A stretch of 64,000 bases of DNA from Podocnemis expansa (taxonomy: Eukaryota; Chordata; Testudines; Podocnemididae). Positions 40,617-51,817 of this stretch are shown one piece after another. Position numbers and translations under genes: made by a program. Every line of letters starts with the position of its first letter. Position 1 is the first letter of the stretch. The notes below the pieces were generated by a model that saw only the letters and a list, made by a program, of their open reading frames with translations, made no database searches and was not told where the DNA came from. The stretch lies in the NCBI GenBank assembly GCA_007922195.1, contig ML681989.1, positions 51,333,192 to 51,397,191 on the forward strand, read 5' to 3'.

Positions 40617-42239
40617 CTTTATGACAACTGTTTTCATGAGTGGTTCAGATTATGAGGGAACTGCCTGATGCTCCTCGGAGAACTCTAGGACCTGATCCAG
40701 CATTTAAGTGCTCCTTAGCTAAAAATGGAAAGGTTTCAGCACAATTCTCATTTATCTGTTAAAGAGGCTGACCTCCCCATCCTCCTGAATTCTGAAAACC
40801 TGTGATAGGGTTACATGTGGCCAGAAGTTTGTACTCAGTTGGCCGTAAGTGTTGCTGGACATATAGGTCTTCTCAGCTAATCTAGCTGTATATTCTGCCA
40901 ACAACTATATTCAGTAATGGTTACCCAGCTCCACCAACATGTCAGCTTAAGGGCCAAGAACAGACAGAGGACCTGGGATACTTGGTGTTTTTTCTCCATG
41001 AATTAATTTATACGGTCAGCGTTTCAATAATCTGACAACCAGTTTTACTCTTTCTCCCAGTCTGTCAGTTTTGGTATGTATTTCGCTGGTTACTGATGTG
41101 CCCATAGGGAGATGGAACAAAAATACTTCTCACTGAAACAAAACAAGATTCTCTGATGGGTGTAAAAAGAGAAAACAAACCACATGTGACAGATGTTAAT
41201 CATATCACTTAATGCACTTTTGGAAGCAGCGATGAATGCAGGAAAAGCACCTATACAGAACAGAATGGAACAACTGAATTTCATAGAAGGACTCTTAAAA
41301 AAACACTGTACCCTTTGAACTTCTTACCTGATAGGTGTCATTTGTGTAGATTTGATTACCTATGGAAATGGCCGTGTGGCCTGAAAATCAGGCTACTGTC
41401 TTCATCATTGAATGTCTATGTATTCCAAAATCGAATATGAGGAAGCTTTGGTGCTTCGCCTCTAAATTTAGGATCCCTATTTCAGGTTTTATTATCATGT
41501 CATATGCCACCTATCTCCTATTCAGGATAGGTTCTGGCATTTAGTGCCAGTAACAATCGATAAACCCACACTAAGGCCCCTATGGCATACTATTTGAGAG
41601 GCCTTTGGTGTTCAGTTAATTTTTGGTACCAAACAATGTGCAGAATTCCCTAAATTTCTTTGGGGAAAACCAATATCTCTCCACGTAACAGACCTGTTTG
41701 AAAAGAGCATTTGGAAAAATTTATTGTCACGTTTGAGACACAAGCTTTTGTACACTCTATTATGTCTCTGTATCAGGTTTCCAGCTCCTTGTGTTTTCCA
41801 GGTTGCCTGCTGTAATGGACTATTAAATTGTATTATACTGTTCAAGAACCAGTGCCACTACTGTGTAAAATACTATATTTAAATGAATCTCAGCTATTCC
41901 TAGCAGAGTATTAACGGTTCTTACGATGAAGTCATCTGACATGTATAAGCAAGACTTGAAGCCAGTCTGTACCTAGTACAGAAGAACATGACATGGTGTC
42001 AGGAGTAAACTAAGAATAGAAACAGAAGAAAAACAATAACAAATGCTGCAGACAAAAGAAACAAAGTTTGCAGGATCTCATCAATTCATCAACAGACTTT
42101 AGCTTTGACAAATCTTCAGCCCAGGCAGACTGTAAACAATATTGTGTAAGATTTCACATTGCTATGGAGATCTGCTAGGAAACTGATGAAATACAAGTAT
42201 CATCTTTAATATGCTATGAAGAAGCATGCAGAGCATATC

Positions 42240-42830
42240 TTTAAATTCTTTGACTTTGCTGAAGATAGTCACAAAGATGATTATGAAAGCGTTTTTGGTA
42301 TGGTTGATGTATACTTTATACCACAGAGAAATGTGGTTTATGAAAGAGCATGTTTTCACCAGAGCATTTAAGCACCAGGGGAAAATGCTGAATGTTTCAC
42401 AAGAGTTCTGCATACAATGGCTGATTTTGGAAATGCAAAACATGAAAATGTCAGAGATAGGCTGCTTATTGGGTTAACGGGTAAAAGCCTTTCACACAAC
42501 CTATAATTAAAGAGGGATTACACCCTAGCCACAGCACAAGTAACAAAGCTGTCAGAATTAGCTGAACCACAGAACAAATGGCAGGAGCAACTTAAAAAAT
42601 CTGAAACTAGCTTACAAGCTATAAAGACACTTGAGTGTTTAAAATCATTATCATAACACCCTTGAAGCAAGGAGAGAGAACTCCCATATATAGAGGGACA
42701 AACTCCAGCCAACGTGCAGAAATTGTGGAAAAAGTCATATCCACAGGGATGATGCATATCCAGCCAGAGGTGCACAGTGTAATAAAGCCATGAAATATTG
42801 ATGTTTTGCAGCTGTTGGCCGTATGAAAGC
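42240..42830 (+). pseudogene. Gypsy gag remnant with zinc knuckle
   Basis: One frame from about 42248 reads HKDDYESVFGMVDVYFIPQR and continues NVVYERACFHQSI, a TAA stop, APGENAECFTRVLHTM and VRDRLLIGL. This is the Gypsy gag capsid pattern (cleavage and packaging of the element's RNA). A Cys/His knuckle of the form CRNCGKSHIHRDD…QCNKA is coded near 42717-42790. Several stops and frame changes. Not a host gene. Confidence 0.75.
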
Positions 42831-42914
42831 CGTCACGAAGTTGACTAATATTACAAACAATTCAGAGCTATTGTTTCTGGGATCTATAACTGGACGACAT
42901 GGGGCCTGCCTGTA

Positions 42915-43060
42915 CAGTGAAACTGAATATTCACAGCAAGACTACTGACTTCAAAACTGACTCATGAGCTGACATTTCAGTCATCTTGAAATGGATTTAC
43001 AACAACCTTTAACCCCTCTACAGAGCTGAAGTCACTTGACACAGTGCTGACTAGTCCCAG
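42915..43060 (+). pseudogene. Gypsy aspartic protease remnant
   Basis: The frame coding VKLNIHSKTTDFKTDS, a TGA stop, then ADISVI corresponds to the retroviral-type protease active site (D-S/T-G-A), here with the Gly codon turned into TGA. It lies just after the gag knuckle, as expected for gag-pol order. Further stops follow. Confidence 0.7.
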
Positions 43061-43193
43061 AGGTAATCCGAACCGCACAGCCCAGTTCACCACAGAAAAC
43101 AGCATATAAAGACTAAAACTATGTGTTCAGAATGAATGTGTTCAAAGCACCAAAGACCAACCACCTTCTCAGCCACAGTGTAAAGGCCTAGAG

Positions 43194-43865
43194 CAGGGGC
43201 TGGCAGCTAGACGGGGGAGAAGAGCCACCCCCCCGCCCCAACAACTGCATGAGCTGGAGCTGGCCCAGCAGCTGCGGCCCCTAGCACTGGTGGGGGTGCA
43301 GGGTGCGCAGGTGGCAAGTGCTTGCTCCCTCCCTCCCTGCACTGGCTGGGCAGAGCAGAGCTGCCCTGCATACCAGCCAGCCCTCCTTCCCAGAAGCAGC
43401 TGGCAATGGAGCTGCGGCTTGCAGAGGCAGGGCCCTGGAATGGCCCCTCCGTAGAGTTCAGGCGGCTTTGACCTGGCCATTCCAGGCCTCAGTGGAGGCT
43501 GCTTTGCCTCCAGGCCCTGAATTGGGCCCGTTGAGGCCTGGAGTGGCGGGGTCAAAGCAGCCCGAACTCTGCGGAGGGGCCATTCCAGGGCCCTGCCTCC
43601 ATAAGCCATAGCTCTCTCAGCAGCTCCTGGGAAGGGGGGGCTGGTTGGTAGGTGGGGCCTCTCTGCTCTTCTCTGCCAGCGGAGGAAGGGAGGGAGGGAA
43701 CACATGCTGCCTGCACTCCCCCTTCCTCCTCCTGCCAGCTCCAGCTCATGTCGTTGTGGTGGTGGTGGGGGGGTGAGCTGGAAGTCCCCAGAACACACCT
43801 GGCTCCCTAGAGGAGATTGCCAGGGAACCAGAAGGGGACGCTCAGTGAGCCACACGTGCTCCCCA
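43194..43865. mobile_element. Fold-back element, 672-bp imperfect palindrome
   Basis: The two halves are reverse complements over about 300 bp each (arms roughly 43215-43495 and 43530-43780). Examples: GGAATGGCCCCTCCG at 43438 against CGGAGGGGCCATTCC at 43573, CCTTCCCAGAAGCAGCTG against CAGCTCCTGGGAAGG, and ATGAGCTGGAGCTGG against CCAGCTCCAGCTCAT. The flanks GCCTAGAG (43186-43193) and GACTAGAG (43866-43873) match at 7 of 8, suggesting a hAT-like 8-bp duplication. The 228-aa frame inside is a by-product of the GC-rich palindrome. Confidence 0.75.
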
Positions 43866-44044
43866 GACTAGAGAAAAATGGCAAAGAACTTGATGGGGGA
43901 TCTGATTACACTGAACTTTTGAAAGAAGATCCAGCATAAATCAACTTAAGAAATAATGCTGGATTGTGCAGTATACAAACACATCTATCAGAGAGATGCT
44001 GGAATAAAACTAGTTGCAAATTTATGTGAATTCAGAGGGCATCA

Positions 44045-44399
44045 TTAGCTGGTCATAGTGGATTATTTTTTTCAAATACACAGAAATAACATACTGTAAA
44101 TAAAACAAGCTGAAGTGTTATTGCAGAAGAGAAGGGAGAGGCTGAGAGGCCTGTACAGATAGCCAAGAAAATACTACAGCTGAAGATCTAGTTCTTGGTC
44201 TTCTGACACCAATGACAGCTACTTGATACAGTCCAGCACAGTTCCTGATGGGAAGACACTCAGAACTACTGTTTCAACTTGGGAACAGAATCTGTCTCCC
44301 AAGTGGCCTAATGTGAATAGAGAAACCAAATCAGACAAAAAAGCATAAAGAGCCTATGACCACTTTTGCAACAGACAAAACTCACTTAGCCAGAGAACT
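44045..44399 (+). pseudogene. Gypsy integrase remnant, part 1
   Basis: A frame coding LVIVDYFFKYTEIT near 44050-44092 corresponds to the integrase catalytic core around its first Asp. Further on, YSPAQFLMGRHS is coded near 44229-44265, a motif typical of the end of the core in this family. Stops and indels throughout. The reading is cut at 44399 by the Penelope-like insertion and resumes at 46603. Confidence 0.7.
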
Positions 44400-44484
44400 A
44401 CACTTTTACATAAAGGGACTAGATTTTTACACAGAGTGTTTCCACCGCTGTGCATAAACTGAGATTGTAGACAAGCAGCATCAC

Positions 44485-45409
44485 TTGCCTCATAACCTCA
44501 GTCACGCAGGACACAATGCCATCCACAGCCTCAAAAACACCTCTGACATTACAACCAAAAAGGCTGACAAAGGAGGTACTGCAGTCATCAGGTCGGAATA
44601 TGAACGAGAAGCTGCCAGACAACTCGCTAACACCACATTTTACAAGCCGCTACCCTCTGTCCCCACTGAGGAATACCTAAAGAAACTACAACATCTGCTT
44701 AAGAAAATTCCTGAAGAAGCACAGGAACAAAGCTGCATGGACACATCCCAAGAGCCCTGACCAGAGGTATTCTGCCTACTAACCAAGATCCACAAGCCTG
44801 TGAATTCTGGACACCCCATCATTTCGGGCACTGGCACTCTCAGAGCAGGATTGTCTGGCTATGTGGACTCTCTCCTTAGGCCCTATGCCACGAGCACACC
44901 TAGCTATCTCCATGATACCATCGACTTCCTAAAAAACTACAATCCATTGGTGATCTCCCAGAAAACACCACCCTAGCCACTTCAGATGTAGAAGCCCTCC
45001 AGACCAACATTCCTCACAAAGATAGATTACAAGCCATCAGAAGCAGTTTCCCGGATGATGACATGGCATACCTGGTACTGAACTTTATGAGTTTGTCCTG
45101 ACCCACAACTACTTCAGATTTGGAGATGATCTGTATCTCCAAGTCACTGGCACAACTATGGGTACCTGCTTGGCCCCACTGTATACCAATATCTTTATGG
45201 CTGACCTAGAACACTGCCTCCTCAAATCTCCTCTCCAATTGCCTCCCTTTTTCCTACATTACATTAATGACATCTTCATCATCTGGACCGATGGGAAAGA
45301 GTCCCTTGACGAATTCCACCTGGATTTCAACAATTTCCACCCCACCATCAACCTCAGCCTGGACCAGTCCACACAAGAAATCCATTCCTGGATACCACCA
45401 TATGAATAA
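44485..45409 (+). pseudogene. Penelope-like reverse transcriptase (broken)
   Basis: The first open piece (44485-44760) contains HSLKNTSDITTKKADKGGTA, the conserved DKGG block that precedes the RT core. After stops and frame changes a second open piece (45158-45409) contains MGTCLAPLYTNIFMADLE and HYINDIFIIWTDGKESL. The catalytic YIDD reads YIND, so one metal-binding Asp is replaced by Asn. The LAPLYTNIFMADLE block is characteristic of this RT class. Confidence 0.85.
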
Positions 45410-46028
45410 GGTATAGACACATTAACACCACCCTATACTGAAAACCAACGGACCGCAATACATATCTACATGACTCCTGCTTTCAACTGGGACACATTAC
45501 ATGATCCATTGTCTACAACCAGGCCTTAAGATACAATAGGATCTGCTCTGATCCTGCAGACAGAGACAAATGCCTACAAGACCTCTCTCAAGCATTCCTA
45601 AAACTATAGTAGCCACCTGGAACAGTGAAAAAAATAGACTGACAGAGCCAGACGGGTACACAGGAGCCACCTGCTACAAGACAGACCCGAGAAAGAAAAC
45701 AACAGAACACCACTGGCCACCATCTACAGCCCCTAGCTAAAATCCCTCCAACACATCATCAATGATCAAAAGCCTATCCTTGAAGAGAATCCCATGTTCT
45801 CTTAAACACTGAGAGGCAGGCCAATCCTTGCTTACAGACAGCCCCTCCCCTGCAACCTGAAGCAAATATTCACCAGCAACCCAACACCACACAACAAGAA
45901 GACTAACCCAAGAACCTATCCCTGCAACAAACCCTGTTGCTCGCACATCGACTCCAGTGGTACAATCACTGGTCCCAGCCACATCAGCCACACCATCACG
46001 GGCGCATTCACCTGCACATCCAATAATA

Positions 46029-46190
46029 TGGTATATGCTATCATGTGCCTGCAATGGCCCTCTGCCATGTACATTGGCCAAACTAGACTGTCCTTATGCA
46101 AAAGGATAAATAGACACAAATCAGACATCAAAAATGGCAACATCCATAAACCTGTAAGAGTACACTTCAATCTCCTGGACACTCAGAAGC
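46029..46190 (+). pseudogene. Penelope GIY-YIG endonuclease remnant
   Basis: One open stretch encodes VYAIMCLQWPSAMYIGQTRL followed by SLCKRINRHKSDIKNG. This has the GIY-YIG pattern: a VYAI motif, then MYIGQT ten residues later, then the conserved Arg/His helix. In Penelope elements the domain nicks target DNA to prime reverse transcription. Upstream Cys-rich coding (near 45920-45950) fits the zinc-finger-like linker. A stop follows at about 46194. Confidence 0.8.
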
Positions 46191-46476
46191 AAACTTGAAA
46201 GTTGCCATATATGAACAAAAAAACTTCAGAGACAGACTTCAGTGTGAAACTGCAGAGCTGGAGCTGACTTGCAAACTTGACACACTGGCTCTGAATAGGC
46301 ACTTGGAATGGCTAAAACATTACAAAAAGTAATTGTCCCTGTTCTCACATTCTCTCCCTCTAATCAACTGGTGTGAATGGGCCCCATCTGCCCTAACTGA
46401 ATTGACTTTGCTAAGACTTGCTCTCCTCCCTCTTGGCATGTGTATATATACCTCTCAACTGTAATTTCCACTTCAT

Positions 46477-46516
46477 GCATCTGATGAAGCGGGTTGGAAC
46501 TCACGAAAGCTTATGC
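46477..46516 (+). ncRNA. Candidate hammerhead ribozyme in the Penelope tail
   Basis: Order of elements: GCAT (46477-46480), CTGATGA (46481-46487), a helix II made by GCGGGTT and AACTCAC with one mismatch, GAAA (46505-46508), a GC link, TT, then ATGC (46513-46516), which pairs with the first GCAT. This is the invariant hammerhead core, with a minimal helix III as known from Penelope-like elements. It was recognised by eye, with no folding or cleavage data. Confidence 0.6.
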
Positions 46517-46602
46517 CTGAAGAAATCTGTTAGTCTTTAAGGTGCCACAGGGCTCTCGTTTTTGCTGTACATAAACTAACAGAACTACCCCTCCAGAAAG
46601 TT

Positions 46603-46730
46603 AGAGAACTGCCGACTCTAGAACCTGGTGACCACATCCATGTTAAACTGTATAGAAAAAGGAGGGAGAACTCCAGCGGTTGTAAGAAAAAAGAATTCAG
46701 TACCCAAATCACATGTGATTGAAACCACCA
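46603..46730 (+). pseudogene. Gypsy integrase remnant, part 2
   Basis: Starting inside the 8-bp duplication, a frame encodes VRELPTLEPGDHIHVKLYRK, the short C-terminal domain after the integrase core. It continues the reading interrupted at 44399, which fixes the order of insertion: Gypsy first, Penelope later. Confidence 0.75.
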
Positions 46731-47140
46731 ACAACAAGAAGTTCAACAGAAACTGCTGATATCTAGTTTGTTTCTCAGAAAGCACAATCTACAGAGCAAA
46801 TTCTACAGGTGGCGGATGCAGAAGATGATGATGATGACTCAGATTCCAAACTGACCAGAGCCAGTCACTGCAACTAACAGACTTCTTGATGATTAAGTTG
46901 TTACAGGTTAGGGTTGTGAAATTAGAAAACCATCATGATTCAAAGACGCTTGGTTTGTGCTGAGCTGTGATTGGGCAGTGTGTGCATGCGACCACCTCCA
47001 ATTGCCAGCCACTGGGGGAAGAGCCCCCACTCCATAACTTGGCTGTTAGAGGGGTTTTTAATATTCTATTCCTGATCAGTAAAAAGCTGGATAAAAGCAC
47101 CTATTTTTAAAATGCCTGGAGGATGGAGGACATGAAGGCA

Positions 47141-47164
47141 AAAAGGAGGACATGTCCTCCTTTT
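47141..47164. repeat. Perfect 24-bp palindrome
   Basis: Self-complementary over 24 bp, centred on ACATGT with AAAAGGAGG at its left end. An extra GGAGGACAT copy lies just upstream at 47124-47133, and GGACATCTGGTAACCCTA follows. It may be the end of a MITE whose other terminus I could not place. Confidence 0.7.
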
Positions 47165-47839
47165 GCTGGACATCTGGTAACCCTAGTCATGACCTGCAGT
47201 GCCTTAAAGAGTCTTATGAACAAATGCCCAGCACTAGATCTTATGGCACCCCAGGCGACGAGCATCTCTGGCACACTCTCATACATTCACGATTACACAA
47301 TAAAATAAGGATTAGCTGGGCTTTCATTTCATTTTGTTCTTGCATCTCACGATTAACTGCTGACACCGTATATGCCCACAAGGGCATGGCTGACAACATT
47401 CTAGGAAAAGGGAGTTCTTGAGACAACTAGAAGTTCCCATGAGCTTCTATAAAGGTCCAGAACACTTTGGGTAAGTGAAAAACAAATCCACATACAGAAT
47501 TCCTGTGAATCAAAATATTTTTTAACAATATAACTATCTATTCAAGGTGCAAACTCACGAACCAAGCCATTAATCACTTAATGATGATTAAAAACACTTG
47601 TGCAAAATCCACATTTCTAAAACTCTCATTGCAGTGTGATTATTATAAAAGCTGCATGTTATTGTCAGATACTCCTTGAGCAATTTCCTGCATTTACCAT
47701 ATATTCAATTTATATATTGTCTTGTTTTTTAACAAAAATCAAAAGTGAGCCTAGAAGAGAAGCAAGCAGTACCTAGTGGGTTTAAAATCCCACCAAAAAT
47801 GAAAAAAAAATGCAATTAAAGATGCTATTAAAGCTATCA

Positions 47840-48082
<243 letters not shown>

Positions 48083-50208
48083 TTAAAACAGGACTCATAA
48101 AGGGCAGAACCTTTACTGAAGAACCACTGAATGAATTTAACATAATTTAATAGTATAATCTAGATCTTCACTTGCTCACAAGCTACAGTTTAAGAGAGTA
48201 TTACTCCTTTAAGAATGTCTTTGTATTTTTAAAAATCAGATAACAAATAGGGATGAATGTTTAAGTGTATTACCATAATGTACAAAATGCTTTTGCTTCA
48301 TCTTATAACCTAAAGTTTTTCTTGAATTTTTTCATAATAAGCTACAAATATCTGAAGATTTGGCATTTTACACAGCTGCTTATCTAGGGGAAGAAAAACA
48401 GTGTACGAACATAAACTGTGAACTGGGAAATGAGGAACAGCTAAATTCTCAATTCCAATCACTTGCTCTGTCATTCTATGTTTCATTCATTTCTCCTCAA
48501 AATATTCATGTAGTCTTTTTTGCCAATATACAGTACTGAATATACAGAACGTATAAAAAGGTCTTAATTTTTAAAATACATATTCACTTTAAAAAGTTGT
48601 GGTTCTGTTCACAGGTGTTGCTGGTGCTGGGCTTACAGGGCTCAAGCCCTGAGTCCTGGCCCCAGGGCCCCAGGTCTGCCACAGCAGTGCTTGAGCCCTG
48701 AGTCGTCTTTTCCTGGGCAAGGGGCACTCCTGGTTCTGTTGCTTAGGATTTGAACTCTTTGTAGTAATGAACAGTTTATACTGCTTCCACTTCTGAGCAT
48801 CTTCTGTACTCTGGAATACTAGTTTTAATTAACCTTAAAACATTCTTTTCTTCAGTAACGTTAAAAATTAATTAGTTCAGCTTCTCTTCCTGAGATGATC
48901 CTTGAAGAACTGGGATCACTGATATCAGAAATTGCAAAAGACTACTATAGAAAGCTCTACTTGCAATACTGCAGAAATTGTGGATTCTGTAACGTGAGAT
49001 ATCTAGTGCAATTATTACAGATGGAGCCCAGGCCTCCCTGAGAAGAGGAGTTCAACAACCAAAGTAGGGAAAGCTGTGCTATAAGTAACCTCATATCACA
49101 ATAAGTGCAACTTTTAACTTAAGATTTTTCTTACAGCTTTCCTCACACTCAGGAGAATAGAGCAAGGATTACTGTTCATTTTTCATATTTATTCTGTTCC
49201 GGTCTTTGGGAGTCCTTCAGGTTGGAATAAATAGAAGATAGTATTTTGCAGTGTTTCCAGTAAGGGTGTATCAACAGTCCTTTGGATGTCAAAGTTCCAG
49301 ACCTCATTATCCTGTCCAATAATACTTGCATCTCCCATCCATCCATCTCACTGTACTAATGGTTAGGATACAAAAACCGCACAATCTCCAAGGATTTCTT
49401 TCCCACCAGAAATCTGGAAACTGACTGATTAAGATATGGGCATATGGGTTCCTCGGACACCCTGAATTAGTATATGTGTAGACTGTGCTACTTAGATTTT
49501 TCAGCTGTGCCTATTGCCACGGTATCTAAGCATCCTGCCATGCTAGCAAACTTGAGCCCCTAACACCCTCATTTGCATGCAACGGAGTTGAGGCAGGAAA
49601 ACAGGATAGCTACTTCTGTATTTCAGGAAGTGATGGGTTTACCACAAAAGGAAACATCTACAAATATGTTTAAAGCTCTTCATAGTTTGGAAATTGGTCC
49701 AGAAGTTTCAATGAGACCAAGATCTCTCATAAGACCACCTGGTTGCAGAAGAGCCGGAAACACTGTGAAAATAACCCCTCTCATATTACTTTCCCTTTCC
49801 CCCAAAACTAGAAAGTAGAGAGGTGAATGAAAATTAACAGCACATTAATATTAATTCAGCTTTATCAGACCATCAAAAATTGTTGAGATTGGAGAGAGCT
49901 GCTGACGAAGTGTAATGGAATCTACAAATCTGATACTGAGCATAGACAGAGGCTTGAGGAGAGCTTGCTTAGAAACAAGCAGACCTTTATACAACCTCGC
50001 ATGCAGGTGCTTGACCTGCCAGTCATGGAGGGAGGCACTCACACCTGCAACCAACAGAAGAAACGTGGTCAGCTATAAAGGGAGGAGAGCGCAGAGAAGA
50101 ATAGGAGCAGAAGGGTCTGGGATAGTAAGGTGACGACAGCCTTACACCAGGAACAGCCTCCAAGAACAAAGTAATGAGACTGAAGGAGACTGCAAGATCA
50201 AGACCTCA

Positions 50209-50360
50209 TCTATACTAGAAAAATAAGCTGACCTGACATAGGTTGACTTACAGTCACCGCAGTAAAGGTGGCTGATGTCCACATTACTCTCCTTGAGTCA
50301 GTGGAGTGAGTCCTCACCAGGAGCACTTCCACTGACCTTAGTGGGGCAGCGTGGAGAGCT
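50209..50360. repeat. Possible MITE end
   Basis: ATCTATACTAGAAAAATAAG then GTTGACTTACAGTCACCGCA and TGATGTCCACATTACTCTCC resembles the end of a widespread turtle-type MITE in overall style. I could not find the opposite terminus or a target duplication. Confidence 0.3.
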
Positions 50361-51631
50361 GAGAATCTGGTGTCTCGGCCCCATGCTGGAAGCCTCACAG
50401 TCTAACTAGGTTTCTGGTGGGCTGCTCCACCATTTCCTGTTCCCAGGGGGAACCTGCCCAGGATGTCTCCCTTCACTCGTCCCAGGGTGATGACGCCTGG
50501 GGCTTCTTGCTCTTGCACAGTGGCGGTCAGGAGCACCCCTGGTCCAGAAAAAGATCCAAAGCTCAGGTGTAGACATTCGGGCTCTTGGGCTTTAAATGTG
50601 CTGCTGTGGCATATCCAGGGCTCTGATGCCAACATTCGGGGCTCAAGCGCCGTAAGCCTGGCACCAGTGACACCCCTGGTGGGGGTCCAGCTGTCCCAGT
50701 CTCTTGCCCCCCTTTACTCTCTACTGGGAGCTGGGACAGCTTTGTCAGTTTCAGCCAGAAGCAGAGAACCAGCCATCCACTTCTCACTCCACTGCCAGAC
50801 AGGAGTGCTGCCCACCCTCCTCCCAGGCAGGACAAAGAAAAATTCCTCAGCTCTGAGTGGCACTTTCTTGTCAGTTTCCACTGGAGCAGTGAAATTGACA
50901 GATGAGGTAACGGATGAAGTGTCAACAGTGACACTGCATTGCCCTAACTAAGCAGAGATAAGTCCTATACCTCTCACTGAAGTGGTTTTATTATGCTAGC
51001 ATAGCAGGGGAGTTTTGTCAGTGGGATAAGCGTTTTATTCTGTACCGTCACTGTTTCCTTGACAAAAGCTGACTCTTATTGACAAAATGCTAGAAAAGAG
51101 CAGCCCCAAAATGTGAAGGGCTGAGAGACTTAATTGGAGGTGAGGGTCCAGGAACTGATCTGACAGAGAGCAAACTAAGGAGGTCAGTCAGGGGAACCTG
51201 AGGTACAATGAGAGACCACCCTAAGAGGCAATGATAGAAAGGTTCAGAAAGTACTCCCATATATTCTTAAACCTATTTTTATCAAGATGGTGGGGAAGGA
51301 CCCAGCACATATACCCAAAGGCCTTAGTTAGATTAGGAAAATAAAGACTCTGATCTTGCCATCAGTGCAGGAACCCTAGTAGTAGCACCAGCAGAGGAAC
51401 AGTGCAGATGGGGCTCAAGTATTTATATCACACTTCTATCAAACCATTTCTTGAATGAGCTTTTTGGAGACGGTTAAGATTGTACTTCCTGTGATTAAGG
51501 AGTGGAAAGGAACTTCTTGTATTGCATACACTGGGAGGCTGAGTTAAATTAGTTTGCGTTTCAATGTTTGGTTTTTTAAATACTGCTGGCATTTTATATT
51601 GTTGTAAGATAAATTATTAGGGGACCTAGAG

Positions 51632-51817
51632 CAGAGGTTTTCAAACTTTTTCCCTCAGGACCCAGCTGAGAAAAATCATTTATGCCTACAACCCATAATA
51701 CCATCTTTCAGCAGCGCATTTCAATCTTTTGGTGGCAGCAGCAGGGGGTGCTGCAACCCAGTACCTGAGGGTCTGTGACCCAGTACTGGGTCCCAACCTT
51801 AACTTTGAAAACCACTA
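51632..51817. mobile_element. hAT-type MITE, 186 bp
   Basis: Same family as 2733-2917 in opposite orientation: CAGAGGTTTTCAAACTTTTT at the left, TTTGAAAACCACTA at the right, shared CCCAGTACTGGGTCC and CTGAGGGTCTG interior. The flanks ACCTAGAG (51624-51631) and GCCTAAAG (51818-51825) agree at 6 of 8. Confidence 0.75.

Larger units (their letters stand above)
44400..46602 (+). mobile_element. Penelope-like element, 2.2 kb, 5'-truncated
   Basis: Contains, in order, a DKGG-containing N-terminal RT region, the YIDD-type RT core, a GIY-YIG endonuclease region and a non-coding tail with a hammerhead-like core. It is flanked by the identical 8-bp direct repeat AGAGAACT (44392-44399 and 46603-46610). 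The left copy abuts the Gypsy integrase and the right copy lies inside the continued integrase reading. Penelope-like elements are retroelements with this RT plus GIY-YIG combination. Frames are broken, so it is inactive. Confidence 0.88.
41994..46750 (+). mobile_element. Gypsy-type LTR retrotransposon relic, with nested insertions
   Basis: In order on the plus strand: a TGGTGTCAGGAGTAAAC primer-site-like sequence at about 41994, gag pieces with a zinc knuckle, an aspartic protease remnant, then after a fold-back insertion the integrase core and its C-terminal part, the last split by a Penelope-like element. Reverse transcriptase and RNase H are missing, apparently deleted near the fold-back. 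An acidic tail (DAEDDDDDSDSK) is coded near 46815. No LTR pair could be matched by eye, so the outer limits are approximate. Confidence 0.75.

Noticed and set aside
43169..43855. 228-codon minus-strand open frame, GC-rich
   Set aside because: It lies wholly inside a long palindrome, and a matching frame exists on the other strand. No domain, no splice context.
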